Shown: positions 54,459 to 63,816 of the stretch, piece after piece | Layout: each line of letters opens with the position of its first letter | How positions within the stretch are numbered: the first letter of the stretch is position 1 | Origin: Aureibaculum algae | Lineage (GTDB): Bacteria > Bacteroidota > Bacteroidia > Flavobacteriales > Flavobacteriaceae | Direction: 5' to 3' | Length of the DNA: 64,000 bases | Assembly: GCF_006065315.1 (NCBI RefSeq) | Contig: NZ_CP040749.1 | Location: 1,936,501-2,000,500, forward strand | The notes under the pieces: generated by a model | The model's input: the letters and a program-made list of their open reading frames with translations, nothing else | What the model was told of the DNA's origin: nothing | Databases searched by the model: none | Translations under genes and position numbers: made by a program

Positions 54459-55175
54459 ATGATAAAATTCTTTAGAAAAATTAGACAGAAAACTCTGTCT
54501 GAAAATAAGTTCGGAAAATACCTAACCTATGCATTCGGAGAAATTATACTAGTAGTAATCGGAATTTTAATTGCGTTGAGCATTAACAATTGGAATGAAG
54601 AAAAAAAAGATAAAGATTTCGAGAATGAAATGCTCGCACAAATTCAAGAAAATTTAGCAAACGACAAGAAAACATTAAAGAAAATAAAAATCATTTTTAA
54701 TAATGCAATTTCTTCTTCCAATAAAATATTGGAACTTAAAAAGACGGAAGAAAATATAGATAGTTTAAAATATTGGCTTGCTGATATTATTCAATTTGAG
54801 AGATTCCAACCAATTACTAATTCGTATGAAACATTAAAATCGAAAGGACTTGATAAAGTTTCGAATAAAGAACTACGAATGTTATTAGGAGCTTATTATG
54901 ATGATGAAATTAATCACGTCATAAAATCAGTTGGAGATGTTGAGTATTCTTTCAATAACGATTGGATACCTGTTATGAAAGAAATTATAGTTGACTTCAA
55001 ATTTCAAGATTATATAATTGTATCTGACCCAAATATTTTTAATCAACCATCAACTGCCAGAAATATTTTGACATTGAATAAAGACAATTATAGAGGAGGT
55101 TTAAACCAAGTGATTTCAGCAATCAATAGTATTGATAAACTAGAAAAGATTTTGGAGAAAACATTGAAAAAATAA
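54459..55175 (+). CDS. DUF6090-family protein, copy 2 (array gene)
   Basis: 238 residues. MIKFFRKIRQKTLSENKFGK, then membrane span FGEIILVVIGILIALSINNW and a helical soluble domain with SYETLKSKGLDKVSNKEL. Clearly related to the copies at 53532 and 59078, but much more diverged after residue 50. The ten bases before the start (CCACTAACCA) are identical in all three. Confidence 0.85.
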   Translation: MIKFFRKIRQKTLSENKFGKYLTYAFGEIILVVIGILIALSINNWNEEKKDKDFENEMLAQIQENLANDKKTLKKIKIIFNNAISSSNKILELKKTEENIDSLKYWLADIIQFERFQPITNSYETLKSKGLDKVSNKELRMLLGAYYDDEINHVIKSVGDVEYSFNNDWIPVMKEIIVDFKFQDYIIVSDPNIFNQPSTARNILTLNKDNYRGGLNQVISAINSIDKLEKILEKTLKK

Positions 55176-55333
55176 CGAAAGCAAAGCACCGTGTATAATT
55201 CATGCCTAATTCACTGCCAACTTACGAATCTTAAAGTGGCGGGACTCGCGTTCAGAGACTTCGGAATTCTATCTGTGTTTATTTATTTACTTTAGTGCTT
55301 AAAACACGCAACTAATTCACAACAACGTTGTGC
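55173..55333 (+). repeat. Class 1 cassette spacer
   Basis: Starts with the stop codon in TAACGAAAGCAAAGCACCGTG and ends AACAACGTTGTGC. Outer arms ATAATTCATGC and GCAACTAATTC are inverted in part, with an extra GTTG-like block only in the right side. Central CTTCGGAATTC and ACTCGCGTTC match the spacer at 54261. Confidence 0.75.
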
Positions 55334-55358
55334 ATAATGTTGAAAAACGAAATTCAAA

Positions 55359-55829
55359 TTGAAAAAAATACCGAAAAATATTAAATACACCATAATTGGA
55401 ATTTCAACTTTTATATTTTTTTCTCTTAACTCTATGTTCGGAATTAATTTAATAGTTGACTCAATCAATTTGATTCAAAAAATGACGGGATATCATTTTG
55501 GCATATCAACAAATACTTTAGATTATCTGACCTTTGCTTCAATTCCTGTTTTTGGAATGTTATATAACTCAACAAGAGCGGAATTTAAAAAGTCGGAATT
55601 ATTATTGGATTTACTAACTGTTCTTTTTTGCGTACTAATAATATTCGGAATTGGACTTTATTTTCTTATTTATATTGGAAGAAGTCCAAATCCATTGTTT
55701 CCAGAATATTTGCTGATTGAACCATTTGACTTTTATTCAACCATGTTAATTGGAATTGGAATTGCAACACCTTTTCTGGCATTGAATCTGATAAAAAATA
55801 AAACACTATGTAGACACCATGACCTATGA
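55359..55829 (+). CDS. Four-span membrane protein of unknown function (array gene)
   Basis: 156 residues with TTG as start; the next in-frame ATG is 24 codons on and would remove the first span. Spans at about 8-33, 50-66, 88-112 and 126-148. No family recognised. The last codons (CRHHDL and stop) lie in a spacer start, ACACCATGACCTATGAAAAGC, that also follows array gene 2. Confidence 0.55.
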   Translation: MKKIPKNIKYTIIGISTFIFFSLNSMFGINLIVDSINLIQKMTGYHFGISTNTLDYLTFASIPVFGMLYNSTRAEFKKSELLLDLLTVLFCVLIIFGIGLYFLIYIGRSPNPLFPEYLLIEPFDFYSTMLIGIGIATPFLALNLIKNKTLCRHHDL

Positions 55830-55850
55830 AAAGCACTAATCAAGTACTCC
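55806..55850 (+). repeat. Class 4 cassette spacer start
   Basis: GACACCATGACCTATGAAAAGCACTAATCAAGTACTCC is like 47137-47175 (ACACCGTATCCTATGTAAAGCACTTTCCCGAGTC) after the small membrane gene. The bases from 55851 to 55998 are AT-rich and show no spacer end. Confidence 0.55.
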
Positions 55851-55998
55851 AAAATTAATATTTTCAACATATTTATAAAACGAACATTTTTTGGGATTAT
55901 GACGTTTTATTTCTAAATTGCTTTATAGAGTCTAAATAAACGATGAAAAATATTTTATACCTTTTGATTATATTATTTAATTTTAAACTATATATACA

Positions 55999-56523
55999 AT
56001 GAAAGTAATTTACTTATTTATAACATGTTTCTTAATTCATTTATCTATTTCTGCACAAGAAATAACAATGGATCAACTTTTTGAAATTGTATCTTGTAAG
56101 AGTGATGAAGTTTATGATACAAGTAGTTGTTTCGTGAAAATTGTTAAAGAACATAAATATACCAGACTGGATTATGATAAAGGAGATGAAGGTTATACAG
56201 GCAGTAAGATTGGGGCTAGAAAGAAGCATTACGGACCAAAAAGTACAGATAAAACTGCTAAAATAAATTCAATTTATTTTTTAGTTTTCCAGCTAAAGTT
56301 TATGTCTATAATTTATACAGATGATGAACAACACTTTAATGATTTATACCAAACAGTTTCTTCATCTAAAAAATATGTAAGAATGCCAAATAAAGAGGGA
56401 AGTAGCAAGTTTAAAGATTGGGTTTATCAACTAGTTGAAAACCCAAATTATGAAATCACTTTTATCAAGCATCCTGAATATAAAGGTGGAGACTTTTCAA
56501 TATCTGTTTCCAAACGCTGGTAA
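55999..56523 (+). CDS. Secreted protein of unknown function (array gene)
   Basis: 174 residues, signal peptide about 1-19 (LIHLSISAQ). Mature part has QLFEIVSCKSDEVYDTSSCF, RLDYDKGDEGYTGSKIGARKK and a C-terminal NPNYEITFIKHPEYKGGDFSISVSK, probably a small mixed fold. No family recognised. Confidence 0.65.
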   Translation: MKVIYLFITCFLIHLSISAQEITMDQLFEIVSCKSDEVYDTSSCFVKIVKEHKYTRLDYDKGDEGYTGSKIGARKKHYGPKSTDKTAKINSIYFLVFQLKFMSIIYTDDEQHFNDLYQTVSSSKKYVRMPNKEGSSKFKDWVYQLVENPNYEITFIKHPEYKGGDFSISVSKRW

Positions 56524-56544
56524 ATAAGAAAAGTTTAATTAAAC

Positions 56545-56705
56545 GATATAATATACTTAATAAGGTCGCCAAATCTTTTGATTTGGTATTAAAAGAGAAA
56601 ATTAAAACAATCCCGAAGTTTCGGGAGCAAAAGATTTGTCTTGTGGCTAAAACGAAAGTAATCGCTTGTTTTCTGCCCAACTTGCCATATGTTTAACATT
56701 ATACT
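56545..56705 (+). repeat. Class 2 cassette spacer, copy 1
   Basis: GGTCGCCAAATCTTTTGATTTGG and CTGCCCAACTTGCCATA are shared with the spacer at 60850. The middle has CAATCCCGAAGTTTCGGGA, a perfect short hairpin. Ends GTTTAACATTATAC, a weaker form of the usual right end. Confidence 0.7.
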
Positions 56706-56720
56706 TAATTGAAGATTAGA

Positions 56721-57647
56721 ATGAAAAAGTTACTTAAATGGATTAAGCGAATTTTAATAGCAATCATTGGCTTAATCGCAGTTTTAATGATTGGCCTTTA
56801 TATCACTTTCTTCTTTTGGAAAAAAGCTGCAATTCAAAATTTACCTCAAAATTCGAAAGTAATAACTACCTCCGAAGGACCTGTAGAGTACACTTTAAAC
56901 GGTAATTCAGACCGATATATGCTCATGATTCATGGATCTCCAGGTAGTGTACATGTTGCAGGGGGTGAATCATTTCTTAAGAAAGATTTTAGTGTGTTGG
57001 CGGTCTCAAGACCTGGTTATTATAAAACACCATTATCCTCTGGGGGAACCCCCAAAGACGAAGCGGCACTCTATAAAAGCTTATTAGATGAGCTAAAAAT
57101 TGATGCTGTTTATGTCAATGGAATATCTGGTGGTGGGCCCCCAAGTATTCAGTTTGCGATAGATTATCCAGACAGATGTGCAGCACTGATACTATCTGCA
57201 GCTGTTTCTGAAAAAATGGAAGACACAACGGATGACAATGGCCTTTTAAGTTCCTTCTTTCAAACTGAATTTGGTACATGGTTAGGAATTCAAATTGCTA
57301 AAACTCAAATGTCTAAGGAAGAAAGTGAAATCATGGATTGGTTTGTTGAAAGAGGTCTATTCCCATTCGTGTCAATTGATGATGGTTTAGAAAACGATAA
57401 CAATGTGGTCTTCCATTTAAAAGATTTAAAATTGGAGCAAATAAAGGCTCCTACCATCCTATTTCATGGTGATAAAGATGACAACGTTCCATATTCTCAC
57501 TCACAGAATGCGGCCAAAAGAATACCAAATTCAACGCTTTTTGAAATGAAAGGAAAAGACCATTATGTTTTTTTTACTTCTTATAGCGATACTATTAATA
57601 CTGAAATTATACAGTTTATCGACATTGTAGAAACACATGAAAAATAA
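56721..57647 (+). CDS. Alpha/beta hydrolase with N-terminal membrane anchor (array gene)
   Basis: 308 residues from ATG 56721; the TTG at 56709 only adds four residues. Membrane anchor about 10-32. MLMIHGSPGSVHVAGG is the oxyanion motif, VNGISGGGPPSIQFA the nucleophile elbow (Ser within GISGG), D in FHGDKDDNVPY and His in GKDHYVFF complete a triad. Substrate unknown. Confidence 0.88.
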   Translation: MKKLLKWIKRILIAIIGLIAVLMIGLYITFFFWKKAAIQNLPQNSKVITTSEGPVEYTLNGNSDRYMLMIHGSPGSVHVAGGESFLKKDFSVLAVSRPGYYKTPLSSGGTPKDEAALYKSLLDELKIDAVYVNGISGGGPPSIQFAIDYPDRCAALILSAAVSEKMEDTTDDNGLLSSFFQTEFGTWLGIQIAKTQMSKEESEIMDWFVERGLFPFVSIDDGLENDNNVVFHLKDLKLEQIKAPTILFHGDKDDNVPYSHSQNAAKRIPNSTLFEMKGKDHYVFFTSYSDTINTEIIQFIDIVETHEK

Positions 57648-57715
57648 GTATAACTCGGTATATAAAATCATAGCACCTTTCGTGATGCTACGTACCAACT
57701 ATTAATCGTTATATC
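57648..57715 (+). repeat. Short palindromic cassette spacer
   Basis: ATAACTCGGTAT, then TAGCAC-ctttc-GTGATGCTA hairpin, GTACC and TAATCGTTAT: nested inverted arms in 68 bases, directly after the hydrolase stop. A minimal form of the array spacer. Confidence 0.6.
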
Positions 57716-57732
57716 TAATTACAACAAAAATT

Positions 57733-58917
57733 ATGAGAACAATTATAAATAAAATTAAAACGCTAACATTTTCAATTTTGTTTATAGTTGCGTTACTGGG
57801 GTGTAACTCAAAAAACAAAGATAAAGAGTCTATTAAAGACGCTCAAAGAGTGGCTTCCCAAAATGTCCTTTCCTCAGTGATTGATTCTATTCATTCAGAA
57901 ATAAATGATGGAGATTATGGATTAATTGACCGCTTTATGGTCATACAAAATGATGAGTTATTGGCAGATTTTAAATATAAGCAGGACTATGAAACTATTG
58001 TTCAAAAATATGACACAACTAATCATCAATATAATTTCAATAGTACAGATTGGCATCCATACTACAAGCAAACTGAATTACACACGCTTCAATCTGTAAC
58101 CAAAAGTATTACTTCAATCCTTTTAGGTATTACGTTAGATTTGAACGAAGATTATAATGTTGACAACAAAGTAATGCCTTTGTTGACTGGTTATGATACT
58201 TACTTTCTAGATAAACGAAAGCAAAATATATCTATTAAAGATTTATTGACAATGAGAAGTGGAATACAATGGAATGAAGAGACTGACCATAATGATACTA
58301 CAAATGACTGTTTTAGGTTGGAATCAAGCGACAACTGGGTAGAATATGTTTTGAGTAAGCCTATGGATACCATACCAGGAACAAGATTCGTGTATAATGG
58401 AGGAGGAACTGTTCTTTTAGGTAAAATCATTAGAACCATTACGGGCAAACGAATTGATGATTGGGCAGAAGAAAAATTATTTGAGCCACTCGGCATTACA
58501 GATTACTATTGGAAAGAAACGCCTGATGGAGAAATTGATACAGAAGGAGGTTTGTACCTTAAGGCAGAAGACTTGGCTAAAATTGGTTCATTGTTTTTGA
58601 ACAAAGGGAAATGGAACGGTAAGCAAATTGTATCTGAAAGTTGGGTTACAACATCCACAAGCCCTTTACTTAAAAACGTAAAACCTCATTGGAAAAGTGT
58701 TACGGGATACGGGTATCAATGGTGGATTCCTGAATATACGGATAATGACAAAACCAATATTTATTCCGCCAATGGATATGGAGGTCAGTATTTAATGATA
58801 GCACCAAAACATAATTTAATAATTGTCTTTAATGGTTGGAATATAAATAATGATCCAGAACAGTCAACTTATAGAGCTTTGCAAGACAGAATAATTCCGG
58901 CACTTAAGAATAAATAA
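57733..58917 (+). CDS. Serine hydrolase, class C beta-lactamase-like lipoprotein (array gene)
   Basis: 394 residues with a lipobox at C24 (ALLGC). Catalytic S121-V-T-K124 in QSVTKSITSILLG, then Tyr-Asn motif FVYNGGGTVLLGKII and a C-terminal NGYGGQYLMIAPKHNLIIVF that takes the place of KTG. Such proteins are mostly esterases or D-aminopeptidases, not resistance enzymes. Its stop codon opens the following spacer (TAACCGAGTATAACACGG). Confidence 0.88.
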   Translation: MRTIINKIKTLTFSILFIVALLGCNSKNKDKESIKDAQRVASQNVLSSVIDSIHSEINDGDYGLIDRFMVIQNDELLADFKYKQDYETIVQKYDTTNHQYNFNSTDWHPYYKQTELHTLQSVTKSITSILLGITLDLNEDYNVDNKVMPLLTGYDTYFLDKRKQNISIKDLLTMRSGIQWNEETDHNDTTNDCFRLESSDNWVEYVLSKPMDTIPGTRFVYNGGGTVLLGKIIRTITGKRIDDWAEEKLFEPLGITDYYWKETPDGEIDTEGGLYLKAEDLAKIGSLFLNKGKWNGKQIVSESWVTTSTSPLLKNVKPHWKSVTGYGYQWWIPEYTDNDKTNIYSANGYGGQYLMIAPKHNLIIVFNGWNINNDPEQSTYRALQDRIIPALKNK

Positions 58918-59053
58918 CCGAGTATAACACGGTATAAAAATAATTGCTCAATTTTGGGTGTAACCAAAGCTCGTTGCAAGTTTACTACGTCTCATTTTCC
59001 TACGGAAAATCCTCGCATGTAAACCCGCAACCCTTTTTATACCAACCGTTGTG
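58915..59053 (+). repeat. Cassette spacer with 17-base inverted arms
   Basis: GGTATAAAAATAATTGC (58931-58947) and GCAACCCTTTTTATACC (59027-59043) are inverted with 14 of 17 matching. The left arm is flanked by AACAC, the right by AACCGTTGTG, so the right arm has about four extra bases. TTTCCTACGGAAAATCCTCGC in the middle makes a hairpin. Confidence 0.85.
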
Positions 59054-59077
59054 CTTCATTAAGAAAACCACTAACCA

Positions 59078-59839
59078 ATGATAAAATTTTTTAGACGTAT
59101 TCGTCAAAACTTACTTAAGGAAAACAAAACTGGAAAATATCTAAAATATGCAATCGGAGAAATTATTCTGGTAGTTATTGGAATTTTAATTGCTCTAGGT
59201 ATAAATAATTGGAACCAAAACAGAATTACTGAAAATGAAGAAGTTGCAATTCTAAAAGCGATGAAAACAGATTTTTTGGAAACCCAAAACAGAACTAAAG
59301 CGACAATTAAAAATCAAGAAACCGTCGTTAAATTTTGCTACAAATTGCAAATGACAATGAATGAACAAAAAGATATTGATTCTATTGGAGAATATATTTA
59401 TCGCGGAGCAATATCATACTGGAGAGTAGAACCCGTTAATGGAACTTATGATGGACTGATTGGCTCTGGTAAAACTGACATTATAAAAAATCAAAAATTG
59501 AAGAGTTTACTTGCTGAATTTTCAGCAGAAATCAAATATGGTTTTGAAGATGAAGACTTTTGTTTAGAATTGACATCATCATTGGTGGAGAAATCGAGTA
59601 ATTATGCTGCCTATTTGGAACCTGAAAGAGATAGAAAAAGTAATGGTTTAAACAAACCAATAACTGAAGAAGAAAGAAATAGTGCAATTATTAAACATCT
59701 AAAAAATGATTCGTTTTTAGGTGTTTTGGTAACAAAATCTGATTTAGAAAAGAATAGATTGGAATATCAAAAAAATATTTTAAAGTTTGTTGAAAATATT
59801 ATAGCACAAATTGAATCCGAATTAGTAAAAAAAGAATAA
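59078..59839 (+). CDS. DUF6090-family protein, copy 3 (array gene)
   Basis: 253 residues. The first 48 residues match the copy at 53532 almost exactly (MIKFFRRIRQNLLKENKTGK, then IGEIILVVIGILIALGINNW as the membrane span) while the soluble domain differs strongly. The leader CCACTAACCA is the same. The stop codon lies in TAACGAAAGC. The pattern of a constant anchor and variable body suggests duplication with divergence of the outer domain. Confidence 0.85.
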   Translation: MIKFFRRIRQNLLKENKTGKYLKYAIGEIILVVIGILIALGINNWNQNRITENEEVAILKAMKTDFLETQNRTKATIKNQETVVKFCYKLQMTMNEQKDIDSIGEYIYRGAISYWRVEPVNGTYDGLIGSGKTDIIKNQKLKSLLAEFSAEIKYGFEDEDFCLELTSSLVEKSSNYAAYLEPERDRKSNGLNKPITEEERNSAIIKHLKNDSFLGVLVTKSDLEKNRLEYQKNILKFVENIIAQIESELVKKE

Positions 59840-60089
59840 CGAAAGCACAACTAAGTATTGTTTACACACAGCTATTCATGCTAAATTTCACAGAGCACTT
59901 TGATAACACTTATTACCTAGATTTATAATTTGCTTTTTTGCCATTTTAATGCTACATTTGAAAGACTGTCGCTAAATAAAACCTACTCCAACCCAATTGA
60001 AGTGCTGTATACCTTAGCTATGTAAATTCAAGAAAATACGATAATAATTATAACGGGTATAAACGTAATACGTTTATACAATAGTTAGC
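59837..60089 (+). repeat. Class 3 cassette spacer, copy 3
   Basis: Begins TAACGAAAGCACAACTAAG. Bases 59871-60089 match 46641-46860 almost throughout, and end with the perfect hairpin GTATAAACGT-aat-ACGTTTATAC (60057-60079), then AATAGTTAGCG. Longest spacer in the array. The bases from 60090 to the start codon at 60135 show nothing. Confidence 0.8.
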
Positions 60090-60134
60090 GTTTATTTAAC
60101 ACAACCAATTCAAGACAATCAAACATCGGTAAAA

Positions 60135-60806
60135 ATGCAAAAAAAATTAATTCTTTTCATTATCTGGAGCGGGAGTCTATTGACAACCAACTCATGCGGA
60201 GGCGTGAAAAACTCTAAACCAATCGATATTGACGGAAATGTGTATAATACAGTAATAATTGGAGACCAGGAATGGACCAACGAAAACATTTACGTGAGCA
60301 GGTTTAATAATGGAGATTTAATTGTACAAGCTAAAACTAATGAAGAATGGGAAGAAGCTGACGATTCGGGAATCCCTGCATGGTGCTACTATCAAAACAT
60401 GGAGGAAAACGGAAAATTATATGGTAAGTTATATAATTGGCACGCCGTTAATGACTCACGTGGTTTGGCTCCAGAAGGTTGGCATATTCCAAATAAAGAT
60501 GAGTGGAATGAACTCATTGATTTTTTAGGTGGAAAGGAAATCGCAGGTTCCAAAATGAAATCATCTAACTCATCTAGTGTAAATGATAATGAAGGACTTG
60601 GAAGTCATTTTAACGGACTTTTGGGAGGCTTACGGAATGCTTCAGGTAATTTTAGTGGTATAGTCGAACATGGATATTGGTGGACTTCTACTGAATCTTC
60701 TGAATATCATGGAAATCAAGTACAGCTTCATAAAAATAGTGATGAAACTTTTATTTTTTCGCATTATAAAGGTCATGGACATTCTCTAAGATTTGTAAGA
60801 GATTAG
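60135..60806 (+). CDS. FISUMP-domain lipoprotein (array gene)
   Basis: 223 residues with a lipobox-like C21 (TTNSC). DIDGNVYNTVIIGDQEWTNENI, GKLYNWHAVNDSRGLAPEGWHIP, DEWNELIDFLGG and the C-terminal GYWWTSTESSEYHGNQVQL...HSLRFVRD follow the Fibrobacter succinogenes major paralogous (FISUMP) domain. A surface protein of unknown role. No own promoter is evident. Confidence 0.87.
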   Translation: MQKKLILFIIWSGSLLTTNSCGGVKNSKPIDIDGNVYNTVIIGDQEWTNENIYVSRFNNGDLIVQAKTNEEWEEADDSGIPAWCYYQNMEENGKLYGKLYNWHAVNDSRGLAPEGWHIPNKDEWNELIDFLGGKEIAGSKMKSSNSSSVNDNEGLGSHFNGLLGGLRNASGNFSGIVEHGYWWTSTESSEYHGNQVQLHKNSDETFIFSHYKGHGHSLRFVRD

Positions 60807-60849
60807 TTATTACCGGGAGATTATATTCGATAATGTGGAGCAAAAAACA

Positions 60850-61050
60850 AACGCTAACAATGGCTATAGCAAATAGGGCATAAAGTGCTATATTTAAAGG
60901 TCCGGGCGTATTTGCTAAGTCCGCCAAATCTTTTGGATTTGGCTTTTAAAATGAAAAAGATAAAAACAAAACAAAAAGCTTTGGCTCGCAGACCAGACGG
61001 AAACGAAAAGTTTCCTTGCCTGCCCTACTTGCCATAGCCGAGACGTTACA
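60850..61050 (+). repeat. Class 2 cassette spacer with 18-base inverted arms
   Basis: GGCTATAGCAAATAGGGC (60862-60879) and GCCCTACTTGCCATAGCC (61022-61039) match at 16 of 18, and both differences can pair as G-T in RNA or single-strand form. Left outer ends ACGCTAACAAT, right outer ends GAGACGTTACAAG. The middle holds CCAAATC-ttttg-GATTTGG. Confidence 0.88.
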
Positions 61051-61117
61051 AGTTATTAACAATAATTGACTGCTACTAAATAAAGTTTAATAAACACAAT
61101 AATTAAAAATATAATTT

Positions 61118-62047
61118 ATGAAACATATATTATCTATAATAGCACTGTTAACTCTATCAAATACAATCTTAGCCCAAGATTTTGAGCTAATACCTTATAG
61201 AATAGAAAATAAATGGGGATTTTGTGATTCGACCAAAAAAATAATAATAGAACCAAAATTTCAAGATGTAATTCCTTTTAACAAAGGATATGCAGCAGTC
61301 AAAGAAAATAATAAATGGGGGTTTATTGATTTGGATGGAAAAGAAACTATTAAACCAAAATATGACTCTATTTCTAACTATTTTCAGAAATTTTTTATTG
61401 GCGGCGATTTTGACTCTCCAATTTATAAAACAGGAATTAAAGTCTATGAAAATACTAAATCATTCTATGTCGATATTAATGGAATTCAGTTCGAAAATGA
61501 ACCAGAAGTATTCGATGTAGTTTCTGACGAATTAGATGATGAAATTAAAATAGTAGAAAAAAATGGTAAATATGGCGTAGAAAACACATTATTCGATAGA
61601 ACTCTAGAACCTAAATATGATTCCATAAAAGTTACAAAAATTGGAATAATCGCAAAACTTAATGAAAAATTTGGTGTTATAGATTTAAATAAACTTACCA
61701 TAAAAATTCCACTAGATTATAAATCCATCGAACCTACAGAAGATAACCAAGGTTATTATGTAACAAATGACAAAGATAAAATTGGTTATTTTGATAAAAA
61801 AGGAAATAAAAAAATAGCTCCTGAATATAAAGTTCTAGTAAAACTTTTAAATTCTAACCTTGGGTTTAAATTTAGTAAAAACAGTAAAATATATGGTTAT
61901 ATCAATGTCGAGAATGAAACACCAAAGATTATTGACCCCAAATACTTAACTATTAACACTTTTGTAAAAGGCTACTCAAAAGTTAAAACTAAAGATGGTA
62001 AGTATGGATATATTAATTCTTTAGGTTCTGAATACTTTGAAAAATAA
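61118..62047 (+). CDS. WG-repeat-containing secreted protein (array gene)
   Basis: 309 residues with a signal peptide (about 1-19, NTILAQ). About seven repeats of the WG type, such as NKWGFCDSTKKIIIEPKF, NNKWGFIDLDGKETIKPKY, NGKYGV...LEPKYDS, and DGKYGYINSLGSEYFEK at the end. WG repeats form a beta-rich surface; function unknown. The stop codon is inside TAACGACTTG of the following spacer. Confidence 0.9.
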   Translation: MKHILSIIALLTLSNTILAQDFELIPYRIENKWGFCDSTKKIIIEPKFQDVIPFNKGYAAVKENNKWGFIDLDGKETIKPKYDSISNYFQKFFIGGDFDSPIYKTGIKVYENTKSFYVDINGIQFENEPEVFDVVSDELDDEIKIVEKNGKYGVENTLFDRTLEPKYDSIKVTKIGIIAKLNEKFGVIDLNKLTIKIPLDYKSIEPTEDNQGYYVTNDKDKIGYFDKKGNKKIAPEYKVLVKLLNSNLGFKFSKNSKIYGYINVENETPKIIDPKYLTINTFVKGYSKVKTKDGKYGYINSLGSEYFEK

Positions 62048-62063
62048 CGACTTGTAACAATGG

Positions 62064-63816
62064 TAATCGTTGCACAAGCACCAAAATAGACCATCTGGAT
62101 TAATTGGGGATTTATTTTTAGTAGTTTTAAGCGTGGCTATAATTTTTTCTGTCCCCTATTTCATCTTTTTTAAAAGGCTTAAAATGGCTTGATCTGCTCA
62201 ATATATGCCAAAAACAGTGAGTTAAGTACAGCGCAAGTGATTTGGCATCACTTCTGACAACTTTACTTGTGAATTTTAGGTACTTTTTCAGGTTGTAGGC
62301 AATGGCGGAGAGATGCATCACCTTGTTGGCTTGCTCAATGCCAATGGTATTTATTTTACGTAAGCCCATGAATTGAGTTAGCGTTCCAAAGACAGGTTCA
62401 ACAGTACTCTGTCGTTTTGATTTCATATAACGACCTTGGTTGCTGCTTACGCGATGGTTATTTCGTTCGTATTCTTCTCTGTAATAAGTTACCGAAAATT
62501 TCTTTTCTTGTGCTGTCTTACCTAAACATTGTTTTCTTATCGGACAGTCTCTACAAATTTTTGAGGAGATTCTATATTCCTTTTTCTTACTACCTGTTCT
62601 ATAATCATTAAACACTTTTTTAAAGGGAACGATATGACCCTCTGGACAGAGATAATGATCCTCTTGTTTGACATATTCAAAATCCTCAGGACCGCCTTTA
62701 TACGTCCCGTGAGGTGGTATAAAACTTCGTAAACCTATTTTTTCCAAAAAAGCATAATTCTCTCCATCACTATAGCCTGTATCGGCCACTAGATTTTGCC
62801 ATAAGATCCCTTGTTTGTTCAATCGTTTTTTTAATCGAGGTACAATGTCTTGTAAGTATTGGCTGTCTTTCTTATCTGCCTTATACGCTTTAATGTCAGT
62901 GATTACATGATGTCCAGTGTCAACACTTAGCTGACTCATATAGTTCAGCTTGCGTGCCTTGCCTGGCTTTACACTAATTTTAGCATCCGGATCGGTGGGA
63001 CTATAATGCGTTTTGTTTGAGGTGTATTTTGAGTTTTTATTGTTTGCACCCGTGCGTTGATCTTGATCTTTTGACCATTTTTTATTCCGACTTTTAATAG
63101 CAGACAATTCTTGCTTGGTGGCACTAATTTTTTTTTGAGCATCTGAAGCTTTATTCTCTTTGGCTTTTCGAATAGGCTTTTGTTTATCCATGCTACTGAT
63201 ATGGCGTAGCTTTTTTAAGTGGTCTTCTAATTCTTCTTCAGGCACTTTTAACTCCAAGGTATCCATCGAGGCATTTGCCTTTATTGGAGCAGAATCTATC
63301 GCTTGAGTATGGCCACTTACCATGCCTTTGTCAACACACATAATTAAAACACGCGTAAAGACTTCTTCAAAAACTTTTTCTGGATATAATTGACGCGTAC
63401 GACTTATTGTGCTATGCCAGGGCAACTCTTCATCAATATCATAGCCTAAAAAATACAATATGTCCAAACGTAAACTACAATGGGCAATCAACTGTCGATC
63501 ACTGATAATATTCTCTAAATATCCCACCAAACACAACTTGAAAAACACGGTAGGATCTATGCTCTTTTGACCACTGTCTCCATAATAAGGACGTGTCAGT
63601 ACATATAGAAAATGTAGGTCTAATTCCCCATTTAATCGTCGATAAAAATTCTCCTTTGGAATCCGATCACTCATTCGGAATTGAGTGAATAATTTCTCTT
63701 GATACTCTTTTTTGCCTTGCATACCTCAAGATACAGAATATCAGTCTAATGACTAATAAATTCATGCGTTTTTTAGTTCATTTTATCCCTAATTATATAT
63801 ATCTTGTGCAACAGGC
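62064..63816 (-). mobile_element. IS1182-type insertion sequence
   Basis: Inverted ends GTTGCACAAG (62069-62078) and CTTGTGCAAC (63803-63812) surround one transposase gene. ACAATGG occurs just outside on both sides (62057-62063, 63817-63823) and is a likely target duplication. Rejoining the flanks gives AACAATGGCTATAAG, a proper spacer start. Confidence 0.8.
62127..63722 (-). CDS. IS1182-family transposase
   Basis: 531 residues, DDE type. N-terminal FYRRLNGELDLHFLYVLTRPYYG and SIDPTVFFKLCLVGYLENI (DUF772-like), first Asp in THAIDSAPIKANAS-like AIDSAPIKANAS, second Asp in VADTGYSDGENY, last Glu in QSTVEPVFGTLTQFMGLRKI. A C-rich segment CRDCPIRKQCLGKT is typical of the family. Full length and in frame, probably recently active. 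Confidence 0.92.
   Translation of the reverse strand: MQGKKEYQEKLFTQFRMSDRIPKENFYRRLNGELDLHFLYVLTRPYYGDSGQKSIDPTVFFKLCLVGYLENIISDRQLIAHCSLRLDILYFLGYDIDEELPWHSTISRTRQLYPEKVFEEVFTRVLIMCVDKGMVSGHTQAIDSAPIKANASMDTLELKVPEEELEDHLKKLRHISSMDKQKPIRKAKENKASDAQKKISATKQELSAIKSRNKKWSKDQDQRTGANNKNSKYTSNKTHYSPTDPDAKISVKPGKARKLNYMSQLSVDTGHHVITDIKAYKADKKDSQYLQDIVPRLKKRLNKQGILWQNLVADTGYSDGENYAFLEKIGLRSFIPPHGTYKGGPEDFEYVKQEDHYLCPEGHIVPFKKVFNDYRTGSKKKEYRISSKICRDCPIRKQCLGKTAQEKKFSVTYYREEYERNNHRVSSNQGRYMKSKRQSTVEPVFGTLTQFMGLRKINTIGIEQANKVMHLSAIAYNLKKYLKFTSKVVRSDAKSLALYLTHCFWHILSRSSHFKPFKKDEIGDRKNYSHA

Noticed and set aside
57733..58917. True beta-lactamase resistance gene
   Set aside because: The SxxK motif is present, but the third motif is not KTG and the lipoprotein form fits esterase-like serine hydrolases better.
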